64,000 nucleotides of DNA from DATBGO01 sp050011895 (GTDB taxonomy: Bacteria > Actinomycetota > Actinomycetes > Streptosporangiales > Streptosporangiaceae), in the NCBI GenBank assembly GCA_050011895.1, contig JBEKIF010000016.1, positions 1 to 64,000 on the forward strand, in the 5' to 3' direction. Both the position numbers and the translations under genes were made by a program. Below the pieces are notes generated by a model. That model was not told the origin of the DNA. It saw nothing but the letters and a program-made list of their open reading frames with translations, and did no database searches. This document shows positions 45,370-55,462 of the stretch, one piece after another (position 1 is the first letter of the stretch; each line of letters opens with the position of its first letter).

Positions 45370-46907
45370 TGCTGCTGGTCTGTCGCTGGCCCGCTTTCGC
45401 GGCCGATCGCGGGGCCTCCGGGCGCCCGGGGAGCGGGCACCATCTGCAGCGGCATATTGGCGGCACGGTGGCGCTCATCGGCGGCAAGCACCCAGGTGTC
45501 CTTGGAGCCGCCGCCCTGGCTGGAGTTGACGACCAGGGCTCCCTCTTGCAGTGCCACCCGGGTGAGGCCGCCGGGAAGCAGCCACACGTCGCTGCCGTCA
45601 TTGACGGCGAACGGCCGCAGGTCGATGTGCCGCGCGACCAGCTGCTCGCCGATGAGGACGGGGGCGGTCGACAGCGCGACCGGGCGCTGCGCCATCCACC
45701 TCCTCGGCTCCGCGGCGACCTCGGCCCGCAGCCCCACCAGCCTGCGCTTGTCCGCGTGCGGGCCGATAACGATTCCGCTGCCGCCCGCGCCGTCCACCGG
45801 TTTCAGTACCAGCTGATCGAGCTGGCCGAGCACCCAGGAGAGCACCTCGGGGTCGTCCAGCCGGTAGGATTCGACGTTGGGCAGCAGCGGCTCTTCGTTC
45901 AGGTAGTACCGGATCAGGTCGGGCACATAGGTGTAGAGCAGCTTGTCGTCGGCGACGCCGTTGCCGACCGCATTAGCGATTGCGACGTTCCCCGCCCGCG
46001 CGGCGTTGAGGAGACCCGGACAGCCGAGCACCGAGCCTTGCCGGAAGTGCAGCGGGTCGAGGAAGTCGTCGTCGACGCGGCGGTAGATCACGTCCACGGG
46101 CCGGTTGCCCTGTGTCGTGTGCATGAAGATCTTGTTGCCCAAGCAGACGAGATCGCGTCCTTCGACCAGCTCCACTCCCATCAGCCGGGCCAGGAGGGTG
46201 TGCTCGAAGTATGCGGCATTGCACACGCCCGGGGTGAGCACGACGACGACGGGATCTCGGGCCCGGGCCGGGGCCGCGGCGCGCAGCGCGGCCAGCAGCC
46301 GCGCCGGGTAGTCATCGACCCGGTTGACGTGCTGCTCGGCGAACAGCGCGGGGAAGGTCCTGGTCATTGCCAGCCGGTTCTCAACCACGTAGCTGACGCC
46401 GGACGGGATGCGGATGTTGTCCTCGAGGACACAGAACCTGCCCTGCTCGTCCCTGATCAAGTCGATGCCCGCGATGTGCACCCGGACGCCGTTTGGCGGC
46501 GTCAGGCCGAAGGCCTCGCGGCGGAACGTCTGGGAGGTGAGCATCACCCGCCATGGCAGCACGCCATCCGCGAAGGCCTGGCATGGCCCGTAGACGTCGG
46601 CGAGGAATGCCTCGAGCGCCAGGACCCGCTGGCGTACCCCGCGCGAAATCAGGTCCCATTCGACCGCGTCGATAACACGGGGTATCAGGTCCAGCGGGAA
46701 CGGCCTTTCCTCCCCCTCATAGCCAAAGGTCACTCCGCGGTCGGTAAAGAGGCGGGCCAGCGAATCCGCGTGGTAGCGAAGCTCGCTCGGATCCAGGGGC
46801 TGCAGAGCGGTGAACAGGGCGTGGCAGGGCGTGCGCGGCACCCCCGGCCGCTCGAACATCTCGTCCCATGCCGCAGCAAGCTGGTAGCTGTCGAATATGT
46901 CCGCCAC
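45366..46907 (-). CDS. Circularly permuted ATP-grasp type 2 protein (DUF404/DUF407)
   Basis: 513 residues from GTG at 46907. Characteristic strings: DLIPRVIDAVEWDLISRGVRQRVLALEAFLADVYG, HIAGIDLIRDEQGRFCVLEDNIRIPSGVSYVVENR, and LDQLVLKPVDGAGGSGIVIGPHA (ATP-binding Lys and Gly-rich loop). ATP-grasp enzymes join a carboxylate to an amine through an acyl phosphate, so this is the predicted peptide-bond-forming enzyme of the cluster. The adjacent alpha-E and three transglutaminase-fold genes on the same strand are its likely partners. Confidence 0.92.
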   Translation of the reverse strand: MADIFDSYQLAAAWDEMFERPGVPRTPCHALFTALQPLDPSELRYHADSLARLFTDRGVTFGYEGEERPFPLDLIPRVIDAVEWDLISRGVRQRVLALEAFLADVYGPCQAFADGVLPWRVMLTSQTFRREAFGLTPPNGVRVHIAGIDLIRDEQGRFCVLEDNIRIPSGVSYVVENRLAMTRTFPALFAEQHVNRVDDYPARLLAALRAAAPARARDPVVVVLTPGVCNAAYFEHTLLARLMGVELVEGRDLVCLGNKIFMHTTQGNRPVDVIYRRVDDDFLDPLHFRQGSVLGCPGLLNAARAGNVAIANAVGNGVADDKLLYTYVPDLIRYYLNEEPLLPNVESYRLDDPEVLSWVLGQLDQLVLKPVDGAGGSGIVIGPHADKRRLVGLRAEVAAEPRRWMAQRPVALSTAPVLIGEQLVARHIDLRPFAVNDGSDVWLLPGGLTRVALQEGALVVNSSQGGGSKDTWVLAADERHRAANMPLQMVPAPRAPGGPAIGRESGPATDQQQ

Positions 46908-47031
46908 GGCCCAAACGTAGCCGGGCTATGTTGCGCGGTCGTTACGGAGATGCACCAGATTTCCTGCCTGTGCCCGCCGGCTGGTCATTCCGCAGCGGTG
47001 GCCTGTGCCGGAGTTCGCGATGGGAGCTGGG

Positions 47032-47919
47032 TCAGGCGGCGGTGAGGACGCCCACCCGGCGGCCGGCCGTAAGACGGCTGGGCGACATGCCGATGTAGGA
47101 GCCGGATGTGGGCGCCACGTCAGAGTAGTCGCGGCCGGTCGCGACCGTGACGTAGCCGCCGCCTGCCCGCCGGCCGTTGCACGGGTCGAACGCTACAGCG
47201 ACCGCATCGTGCGCCCGTGGCACGACGACCTCGACCCAGGCGTGGGTGCCGCCCTGGCCGAGCAGATGGCCCGAGACGTACCGGGCGGGCAGCCCGACGA
47301 GGTGGCACAGCGCGAGCATCGCATGCGCGGAGTCCTGGCAGACGCCGCGGCCGCCGGCCAGGGCCTCGGCGGCCGTGGTCCGCACCGATGTGACGCCGTG
47401 CTCGTAAGTGATCGCGGTGTGGACAAGGTCGCAGATCCGCTCCGCCTTCCCGAGCGCGGAGTCCCTGCTCGCCGCAAGGCCGCCGGCGAGGTCGCGCAGC
47501 CGGTGGTCGGCGGCGGTGAGCCGGGTGGGGCGCAGCAGGCCCGGACTTCGCAGGGCTGCTGCGGGAAGCACCGTGGGCCCGTCGGCGCGAACCCATTCGA
47601 CGACGGCGGCAATCCGGAACTCGACCGCCTGGATGACGCGCTCGGCGCGCAACCAGGCGACGACGTTGCCGTGGACGTCCCGGCGTAGGTGGCGCCGGGC
47701 CTGGGCACCGTTCACCTCCAGCCGGTGCGCGCGCCGGTGCTGGCTGCCGTGACGAGCTGGCGGCACGACGACTAGCCGCTGCCGCAGTGACTCCACCGGC
47801 GCGTCGTAGTCGTAGCGAAAGCTCTGCTCGAGGACGTAGGTAATGCGCCCGGCGGCGTCGAGGTCCAGGCCGCGGTGGTCAAGCAGGGGGGCCGTGAGCG
47901 CGTGGGAGCTGAGCGTCAT
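47032..47919 (-). CDS. Transglutaminase-like protein, second copy
   Basis: 295 residues from ATG at 47919 (ATGA overlap with the preceding gene; longer frames lie inside it). N-terminal beta domain (ITYVLEQSFRYDYDAPVESLRQRL), then the catalytic Cys in GRGVCQDSAHAMLALCHLVGLP, His in GTHAWVEVVV and Asp in AFDPCNG. The triad is complete. It is paralogous to the transglutaminase at 43.6 kb and separated from the ATP-grasp gene by 124 bp. Confidence 0.9.
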   Translation of the reverse strand: MTLSSHALTAPLLDHRGLDLDAAGRITYVLEQSFRYDYDAPVESLRQRLVVVPPARHGSQHRRAHRLEVNGAQARRHLRRDVHGNVVAWLRAERVIQAVEFRIAAVVEWVRADGPTVLPAAALRSPGLLRPTRLTAADHRLRDLAGGLAASRDSALGKAERICDLVHTAITYEHGVTSVRTTAAEALAGGRGVCQDSAHAMLALCHLVGLPARYVSGHLLGQGGTHAWVEVVVPRAHDAVAVAFDPCNGRRAGGGYVTVATGRDYSDVAPTSGSYIGMSPSRLTAGRRVGVLTAA

Positions 47920-48752
47920 CCGGTCGCCTCCTCGGCCTGGACCACCATCAGCTCCAGGAGCGGGCCGCCGAAGGTCGTCGCCATGGCCACATCCGAGGCG
48001 TCGCGTCCGCGGCCGATCACGATGCGCCCCTTGCGCCGCGCGTTGTTGCGGGGATCGAAGGTCCACCACCGGTCGCCGAGCCAGACCTCCATCCAGGCCG
48101 CGAAATCCATCGGTGCAGGGTCCGGGGGGACGTCGAGGTCAGGCAGGTAGCCGAAGACATAACGGGCGGGTATGTTCAGTGCCCGGCAGAACGAGATGGC
48201 CAGGTGAGCAAAGTCGCGGCAGACCCCGCGGCCGGCGGCGTTGACGTCCGCGGCAGTCGACAGCGCCGTCGTGGTGCCGTACTGGAACGCCAGGTGGCCG
48301 TGCACGTGAGCACAGATCGCCTGGACGCGGCCGTAGCCCTCGGGAAGCCCGCCGAAACGCGACCACGCCTCATTGCCCAGCACGTCAGGCAGACAGTAGC
48401 GGCTGGGCAGGATGTAGATCAACGTGTCGTCAGGCAGCGCAACGGGCGGACATTGCGGTGCGTGCTCGTCGGCGTCCTCGGTGGCGTCTGGGACGGCGGC
48501 CAGCGCGGCATAGCGGAAACTCGACCTGCCAGCCGGGAGCACCGCACGGGCGCAGGGGTTTCGGTACAGATCGGTGTAGTAGTGAATCGCCATCGGCGGA
48601 TCAGACGACCACTGCTCACGCTCGACGGCAACGTCCTGAGACCCCGTCGGCTGCACCTGGAAGATCACCGGCGTGTCGACCTCGGCCACATAGGTGAAAT
48701 CACACCCGACCAGAACCCGCCGCAACGCCACCACCCCATCGTCCCCGATCAA
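47916..48752 (-). CDS. Transglutaminase-fold protein with altered catalytic His position
   Basis: 278 residues. This is the subgroup with an unusual N-terminal domain (CDFTYVAEVDTPVIFQVQP) and YILPSRYCLPD. The Cys motif is GRGVCRDFAHLAISFCRALNIPARYVFGYL and the Asp motif is WWTFDPRNN. Where the two other copies have HAW, this one has FAAWMEVW, so the triad His is replaced by Ala. Unless a shifted His substitutes, it may be a non-catalytic or binding paralogue. It is the first gene of the five-gene minus-strand set, divergent from the sigma-factor gene. Confidence 0.85.
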   Translation of the reverse strand: MIGDDGVVALRRVLVGCDFTYVAEVDTPVIFQVQPTGSQDVAVEREQWSSDPPMAIHYYTDLYRNPCARAVLPAGRSSFRYAALAAVPDATEDADEHAPQCPPVALPDDTLIYILPSRYCLPDVLGNEAWSRFGGLPEGYGRVQAICAHVHGHLAFQYGTTTALSTAADVNAAGRGVCRDFAHLAISFCRALNIPARYVFGYLPDLDVPPDPAPMDFAAWMEVWLGDRWWTFDPRNNARRKGRIVIGRGRDASDVAMATTFGGPLLELMVVQAEEATG

Positions 48753-48828
48753 TATTTCCCCGCGGTTACGAAAGGGGCACGCCCATCGTTACCGCTAGTA
48801 GGGGCGAATGCCGGAAAACCAGCGGGCC

Positions 48829-48966
48829 CCTTGTCCGGTGCGGTGCTGCTGTCCAAAACCCGTGCGCCTTGCCCGGCGCGGTGCTGCTGTCCAAAACCCG
48901 TGCGCCTTGCCCGGCGCGGTGCTGCTGCCCGAAACCCGTGCGCCTTGCCCGGCGCGGTGCTGCGCT
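48829..48966. repeat. 38-bp tandem repeat upstream of the sigma-factor gene
   Basis: The unit begins CTTGCCCGGCGCGGTGCTGC. Copies are in register at about 48829, 48867, 48905 and (partial) 48943. 38 is not a multiple of three, so it is noncoding. It separates the divergent transglutaminase and sigma-factor genes and could affect expression of the CHAT locus. Confidence 0.85.
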
Positions 48967-49025
48967 CCGGACCGGCGGTGGCAAATGGGATTGACGCCTT
49001 GGACCAGCAGTGGAGATCATGTGTC

Positions 49026-49625
49026 GTGGAGGCGACGACCCGGCAGTTGCTGGCAACTGCGTCAGCAGGCGACCAGCGAGCGTGGGACGCCCTGGTTGAA
49101 CGGTACAATTCGCTGTTGTGGTCTGTTGCGCGCTCCCACCGGCTCTCGACACCGGACGCGGCGGATGTGGTGCAGACCACCTGGCTCCGGCTCGTTGAGC
49201 ATCTGGACAGCATTGCCGACCCGGACCGACTGCCTGGTTGGCTGGCGACGACGGCGCGCCGGGAATGCCTGCGCTTGCTGCGCCATGCTGGCAGGGAAGT
49301 CCAGTCCTACACGGCTCTGATCGACGTGCCGGACGACGCCCCCGGACTGGACGCCGGCCTTCTCCGCGACGAGCGGGATGCGGCCCTGTGGCACGCGCTC
49401 GCCACCCTGGACGAATTCTGCCAGCAGCTGATCCGGGTCCTGATGGCCGATCCGCCACCGAGCTACGCGGAGGCGTCGGCCATCCTCGGAATCCCGATCG
49501 GCAGCGTCGGCCCGTCCAGGGGCCGGTGCCTGTCGAAACTTCGCCGCGTCGCTGGTATCAGCGGGGCCGCCGGCGACTCTGTCATTAGTAGGGGGCCGGA
49601 CCGAGCCGCAGACTCGGCGTCGTAG
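49026..49625 (+). CDS. Sigma-70 family (ECF-like) RNA polymerase sigma factor
   Basis: 199 residues from GTG at 49026; longer upstream frames run through the 38-bp repeats and are not credible. Region 2 is WDALVERYNSLLWSVARSHRLSTPDAADVVQTTWLRLVEHL, ending with GWLATTARRECLRLLRHAG. Region 4 is PPSYAEASAILGIPIGSVGPSRGRCLSKLRRVAG. It heads a three-gene operon with a 157-residue protein and a TPR-CHAT protease. No membrane anti-sigma factor is adjacent, so control is probably through its neighbours or by autoregulation. Confidence 0.9.
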   Translation: MEATTRQLLATASAGDQRAWDALVERYNSLLWSVARSHRLSTPDAADVVQTTWLRLVEHLDSIADPDRLPGWLATTARRECLRLLRHAGREVQSYTALIDVPDDAPGLDAGLLRDERDAALWHALATLDEFCQQLIRVLMADPPPSYAEASAILGIPIGSVGPSRGRCLSKLRRVAGISGAAGDSVISRGPDRAADSAS

Positions 49626-49645
49626 GGGCAGAGAATGGAGGCATC

Positions 49646-50119
49646 ATGAGCGGCCAGCAGCAGCCCCCTGACCCGGGCGACGAAGCTCTCCTCGCGCGGC
49701 TGCGCCGGATCGCCGCGGAGGCTGACCCGGTGCCTGAGATGGTGATCCAGGCCGCCCGCTCGGCCTTTGGCCTGCGCGAGCTTGACGCCGAGCTCGCCGA
49801 GCTCGTGCGCGACTCGGCGGTCGACGTCCCCGCTACCACCGTTCGGGGGGCCGCCCCGCGATTGCTGTCCTTCGAGTTCGGCGATGTTGCCGTCGAGTGT
49901 GAGATCACCGAGCGTGCGTTGCGGCGTGACATCCTCGGCCAGCTGGTCGGGGCTAACGCGGCGGGCGTCGCCGCGGAAGTGCCCGGCGCGGCGGCGGTGA
50001 CCGTGCCGGTCGACGAGCGTGGCCGCTTCAGCGTCCGGGACCTTCCCGCAGGCCCGGTCCGGCTGCGCTGCCGGCTGGCGGACGGGACCACCGTGGTGAC
50101 CAGCTGGGCAGCTGTCTGA
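49646..50119 (+). CDS. Protein of unknown function between sigma factor and CHAT protease
   Basis: 157 residues; ATG at 49646 with GGAGG a few bases upstream. The N-terminal third is helical and acidic (EALLARLRRIAAEADPVPEMVIQAARSAFGLRELDAELAEL). The C-terminal half is beta-rich and contains VPVDERGRFSVRDLPAGPVRLRCRLADG, similar to a small carboxypeptidase-regulatory/FN3-like beta domain. The position right after a sigma-factor gene and the helix-plus-beta layout are compatible with a soluble anti-sigma or adaptor role. That is inference; no family name was recognised. Confidence 0.75.
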   Translation: MSGQQQPPDPGDEALLARLRRIAAEADPVPEMVIQAARSAFGLRELDAELAELVRDSAVDVPATTVRGAAPRLLSFEFGDVAVECEITERALRRDILGQLVGANAAGVAAEVPGAAAVTVPVDERGRFSVRDLPAGPVRLRCRLADGTTVVTSWAAV

Positions 50120-50126
50120 CGATCGG

Positions 50127-52817
50127 ATGGCGGGGCTTCGGAGAGGCGGAGAGGTGCAGGCAGCGGTCCTGGAGTCGGCCGCAGATGCTGCGCAGTCGGC
50201 GCTGGATCTGGTGCCTGCGGATCCGCGCCGCGCAGTCTCACATGCCCGCCGCGCGGTCGAGCTCGCACGCCTGGATGGCGATCGGTCGGCCCAGTCGACG
50301 GCTCACCGCGCATGGGGCCTAGCCGCGCGCGAGCTAGGGGATCTCGGTACGGCCCTGACGGAACTCGGCGCAGCGGTGCGAGTCGCGTCCAGCGCAGGAC
50401 TTACTGTCCCTGCGGCGCAAGCACAGATGAGCCGCGCCTTCGTGCTGCTTTCGCAGGGGAAGACGCAGGCCGCGCTGCGGGATGCGGAGCAATCGGCCGC
50501 GAGCCTGCGCGGCTTGGATCGGGCCCGGGTGCTCGCCCAGCGAGGGCTCATCCTCCAGCGCGCCGGGCAGCTAGAGGAGGCCCTGGCTGTCTACACCGCG
50601 GCCCTGTCATCGCTGCGCCGTCATGATGACAAGCTGTGGGAAGCCCGGCTGCGTAATAACAGAGCCGTCCTGCACGCGTACCGAGGCTGCCTGCGGCTGG
50701 CCAAGGCTGATATCGCCAGGGCTGAGCAACTCTACGAAGAGCTGAACCTCCCCAGCGCGCAGGCGGGCGCGAAATGGAACCTCGGATTCATCGAGGGCCG
50801 CCACGGCGACATCCCGGCCGCGCTCGCCGCGCTCGATACAGCCGCGGAGGCCTGCCGCAAGGTCGGCCTGCCCATCGCGCCGCTGCTGCTCGACCAGGGC
50901 GAGGTGCTGCTGTCGGCGGGGCTGGCCGCTGAGGCCATCCAGGCCGCCACCGTGGCGGTCGACGAACTGTCCCGGCACGGCCAGGCGGCTGATCTCGCTG
51001 AAGCGCAGCTCTTGCTGGCCCGGGCAGAGCTGTCAGCCGGGACGCCCGCGGCCGCCATGCTCAGCGCGGCTGCCGCGCAACGCAGCTTTGCCCGTCAGCA
51101 CCGGCCGAGCTGGGCGGCGGTGGCGCAGTATGTCCGCGTTCGGTCGGCCTGGGCAGCCGGGGAACGCTCCCCGGGGCTGCTGCGCTCCGCGGCGGAGGCG
51201 GCGGCCCGGCTTGAAGCGGCAGGCTGGACAACGGCGGCCCTCGACATTCGCGTGCTGGCGGCCCGGATGGCCGTTGACCTGGGACGGCTGGAGGTCGCGC
51301 GGACACAGCTGCAGACCGCTGCGCGGGCGCGCAGATCCGGACAGCTGGACCAGCGAGCGCAAGCCTGGCACGCGCTGGCACTGCTCCGGCAGCAGACCGG
51401 CGACCAGCGGGGCGCTTACGCTGCCGTCTCCGCAGGCCTGGACGCCGCCGAGCGGCACCGCACCCTGCTCGGTGCCACCGAGCTGCGGGTTCACGTATCC
51501 GGGCAGACCGAGGAGCTTGCCTCGCTCGGCGTGCGGCTTGCTATCGGCGAGGGTGCGGCAGCTCGGGTGCTTCGTTCCGCGGAGCGGCACCGCGCTGCAA
51601 CCCTGCGGCTGCGCCCGGCGCTGCCACCGGGCGACGAGACGCACGCGGACCTGCTCACGCAGCTGCGGATGGTCGCCGCCGAGGCGGAGGCCGCCCAGCT
51701 GGCAGGCTCTCCGACACGGGTACTGCACCGCAGCAGGCTGGCCCTGGAGGAACGCCTGCGGAGCCACCTCCGGCACGGGCGCGGGACGCCCGCAGGTCAG
51801 CCTGGCCTGCCGCCGGTCCCCGCAGTGCTGGAGGAGCTCGCCGAGGCCCTCGCTGACCGGGTGCTGGTCGAGTACGTCGAGTGCGATGGCGTCCGGTACG
51901 CCGTGGTGGTGCGCGACGGCGAGTGCTCGCTGCACGTACTCGGCCGGGGCAGCTTGGCCGCACCAGAACTTGAATCGCTCCGGTTTGGCTGGCGCCGGCT
52001 GGCGGCCGGGCATGGCTCCGCCGCGTCGCTGCGCGCAGCCGCGGAGCTGGCGGCGCATGCAGCGGCCTGCCTGGACCAGGCGCTGCTGCAGCCGCTGTCG
52101 TCGCTGCTGGCCGACCGCCAGCTGGTGGTGGTGCCGGCGGGCGAACTGCAAGCGCTCCCCTGGCCGATGCTGCCGAGCTGCGCGGACCGCCCGCTAACGG
52201 TGGCACCGTCGGCGGCAAGCTGGCTGGCTGCCCGCGCGGCGGTCGCGCGTGCTGGCCGTGGCCGCGCTGTGCTGGTGGCAGGTCCGGGCCTGCCGGGCGC
52301 CGCGCAGGAACTCGAATTGCTGTCCCCGCTCTACCCGGCGGCCCAGCTGCTCGCTGGACGCGACGCGACGGTCAGCGCGGCGCTGCGCGCCCTGGATGGG
52401 GCGGACGTCGCCCACGTGGCCGCGCACGGCAGGTTCCGCGCCGACAACCCGATGTTCTCGTCGCTGGTTCTCGCCGACGGGCCGCTGACCGCCTACGACC
52501 TTGAGCGGCTGCACCGGGCCCCCCGCACGATCATGCTGGCGGCCTGCGACTCCGCGCTGGCACCGATCAGGCCGGGCGACGAGATGATCGGGCTGGCCGC
52601 TGCGCTGCTCGCGGTGGGCGCCAGTGCCGTGGTCGCTGCTCTGCTGCCGCTGCCAGACACGGTCAGCGGCCAGCTCGCGCACTCCTGGCATCAGCTCCTC
52701 AGCCGTGGCAGCAGTCCCTCCGAGGCCCTCTCCGTGGTGGCGTCCCGCGCCCGCCAGGACGGACCACTGGCGCAGCTGGCAGCCTCAGCGCTGGTCTGCC
52801 TTGGCTATGGCGGGTAG
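50127..52817 (+). CDS. TPR-CHAT protein (caspase-like cysteine peptidase)
   Basis: 896 residues from ATG at 50127; a GTG at 50154 has a better ribosome site (GGAGAGG) and may be the true start. About residues 20-450 form helical TPR-like repeats (ALAVYTAALSSLRRHDDKLWEARLRNNRAVL). The C-terminal CHAT domain runs from about 570, with catalytic His767 in VAHVAAHGRF and Cys807 in MLAACDSAL, the expected dyad of this separase/caspase-related clan. CHAT proteases are usually kept inactive until the repeat region senses a signal. The target is unknown; the subtilase encoded convergently is one candidate partner. Confidence 0.9.
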   Translation: MAGLRRGGEVQAAVLESAADAAQSALDLVPADPRRAVSHARRAVELARLDGDRSAQSTAHRAWGLAARELGDLGTALTELGAAVRVASSAGLTVPAAQAQMSRAFVLLSQGKTQAALRDAEQSAASLRGLDRARVLAQRGLILQRAGQLEEALAVYTAALSSLRRHDDKLWEARLRNNRAVLHAYRGCLRLAKADIARAEQLYEELNLPSAQAGAKWNLGFIEGRHGDIPAALAALDTAAEACRKVGLPIAPLLLDQGEVLLSAGLAAEAIQAATVAVDELSRHGQAADLAEAQLLLARAELSAGTPAAAMLSAAAAQRSFARQHRPSWAAVAQYVRVRSAWAAGERSPGLLRSAAEAAARLEAAGWTTAALDIRVLAARMAVDLGRLEVARTQLQTAARARRSGQLDQRAQAWHALALLRQQTGDQRGAYAAVSAGLDAAERHRTLLGATELRVHVSGQTEELASLGVRLAIGEGAAARVLRSAERHRAATLRLRPALPPGDETHADLLTQLRMVAAEAEAAQLAGSPTRVLHRSRLALEERLRSHLRHGRGTPAGQPGLPPVPAVLEELAEALADRVLVEYVECDGVRYAVVVRDGECSLHVLGRGSLAAPELESLRFGWRRLAAGHGSAASLRAAAELAAHAAACLDQALLQPLSSLLADRQLVVVPAGELQALPWPMLPSCADRPLTVAPSAASWLAARAAVARAGRGRAVLVAGPGLPGAAQELELLSPLYPAAQLLAGRDATVSAALRALDGADVAHVAAHGRFRADNPMFSSLVLADGPLTAYDLERLHRAPRTIMLAACDSALAPIRPGDEMIGLAAALLAVGASAVVAALLPLPDTVSGQLAHSWHQLLSRGSSPSEALSVVASRARQDGPLAQLAASALVCLGYGG

Positions 52818-52833
52818 CGCGGCCCGGCGGCGG

Positions 52834-54114
<1,281 letters not shown>

Positions 54115-54405
54115 CCGTGACTCCCTTAACGCCTGCCCGGAGCCTGCCGGCCTTTCCGGGTGAGCCAATATCTAACTTCCTGGTTATAGCAGGTAATTAC
54201 CTTGTTTCTTGCTCACAACTGAGGTCAGACCAGCACGCCCGGGGGCCTGCGGTCGGCCGGCCCCGATAGCTGGCTGGCACCTGCATAGAGCACTGCCAGC
54301 TGGCCGCTGATACACGTCGGCAGGCCCGGTGCGCACCAGGCACGGTCGGGGTGCCGCCGTGATGACAAGAGCGCGGTCCATCTTCGCACGGGGGGATGAG
54401 CGGCC
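54115..54405. other. Intergenic region; no gene seen
   Basis: The A+T-richer stretch at 54165-54215 should hold the subtilase promoter. The remainder has no protein-like frame. Confidence 0.35.
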
Positions 54406-54991
54406 ATGGCAGGCAACATGGGTGCGGACAGGACGAGATACGGCCGGGCCGGTGCCCCCAGTGGTGCCGCTGGGCGCCGCCGGTGCGTTGCCCGGGCCGG
54501 CCCTCACCGCCGACCAGACCCTGACCGACGCGCTCCAGATCCAGGCCGGGCAGACAGTACTCGTGCACGGCGCGGGCGGCGTCACCGGCGGCATGCTCGT
54601 CCAGCTGGCCGTGCACGCCGTGGGCCAGCGCCCGCACCTGATCGGGCCAGTCAGGCTGGCGATAGTCGAGGACGGCCATAGCGCCCAGCGCGAGGAGGCG
54701 ATCAGCACCGTCCGGGCTCGCGGTAGCGATAACCGTGGCGCCCTGGGTGCCGATGCCGCAGCGAACGCCGCGCGGTCGGGGGCACGGCATGCGGTATGGG
54801 CAATCAGGCACCGCGGCAGGCTCGCCACCATCACGGCAGATCCGCCGCCCGCCGAGCGCGGCATCTCAGTATTTGACGTTCAGGTCGTCCCGGACGGCGC
54901 ACGGCTCCGCCGGCTCACCCGGCTGCTCGGCCAGGGCGCGATCAGCGTTACCGTCGGTGCCCGGTACCCCCTGGGACAGGCCGCCCGATGA
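54406..54991 (+). pseudogene. Zinc-type/quinone oxidoreductase (MDR) fragment with a 126-bp internal inversion
   Basis: The plus frame reads ALPGPALTADQTLTDALQIQ, TVLVHGAGGVTGGMLVQLAVHA, then nonsense, then GADAAANAARSGARHAVWAI, GRLATITADPPPAERGISV and TVGARYPLGQAAR. The missing middle is found on the opposite strand of the same place (54745 to 54620): QGATVIATASPDGADRLLAL, GAMAVLDYRQPDWPDQVRAL and AH. Flipping exactly 54620-54745 (42 codons) restores one continuous in-frame MDR cofactor domain. The N-terminal catalytic domain is missing and the C-terminus is short, so the gene is a remnant. The cause could be a real inversion, a phase-variable switch or an assembly fault. Confidence 0.8.
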
Positions 54992-55168
54992 TGGCGCTGC
55001 GGGCCCACTCCCGCAGCGGCCCTGAGCAGCTCGGGCCGGCATCTTTTAATCACCGGAAGGAACGGTCACCATTCCGCTGGAGATCATGACGTTTAAATAT
55101 GCCGACCCATGGTCAGCAGGAATGGGAGCGGGCCGAAACGCGACCATGTCGCGTGCCTAGATCCCTGG
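54992..55168. other. Intergenic region; no gene seen
   Basis: Includes an A+T-rich patch (GACGTTTAAATATGCC near 55088-55103). No frame is credible. Confidence 0.35.
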
Positions 55169-55462
55169 TTACCACATCCAGGGCTTACCACGAGTCCTGC
55201 CTGAGCGCATCGTGTCAGCGGCCGAGAGAGCGAGGCTAGCCGCTGACTGATATGCCTTCGCATGGACCTGGCCAGCGCTGCCATGACCCGGCGATGCCGA
55301 TGCTGCGGCACCGAGGCTGCCCAGCACGAGAGCTAGCGCCAGAACGAGAATCCCGCGCGCCGCCCGGGCGCGAACGGTCCCCGTCGAGGATTCACGGCGA
55401 GCACTGCTCACCGATCCGCCGGCCCGCATGATGACGTGCAATAACGGCCTGTGAGTCTTCAT
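55169..55462 (-). CDS. Small secreted protein precursor, unknown
   Basis: 97 residues from ATG at 55462 with GAGGGGA nine bases upstream. A basic N-terminus is followed by a hydrophobic signal-like helix (ILVLALALVLGSLG) and a probable cleavage site after AAASAS. The mature part would be about 40 residues (PGHGSAGQVHAKAYQSAASL and a short basic tail). It has no cysteines and no recognised family. It stands alone between the inverted pseudogene and the SARP regulator region. Confidence 0.45.
   Translation of the reverse strand: MKTHRPLLHVIMRAGGSVSSARRESSTGTVRARAARGILVLALALVLGSLGAAASASPGHGSAGQVHAKAYQSAASLALSAADTMRSGRTRGKPWMW

Noticed and set aside
48829..48966. 38-bp repeats as a CRISPR array
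   Set aside because: Copies are directly adjacent with no spacers and no cas genes are present.
54197..54811. Minus-strand frame containing a good oxidoreductase segment, considered as a separate gene
   Set aside because: Only 42 codons are homologous. They fit exactly into the gap of the plus-strand gene, so inversion explains them better than a gene.
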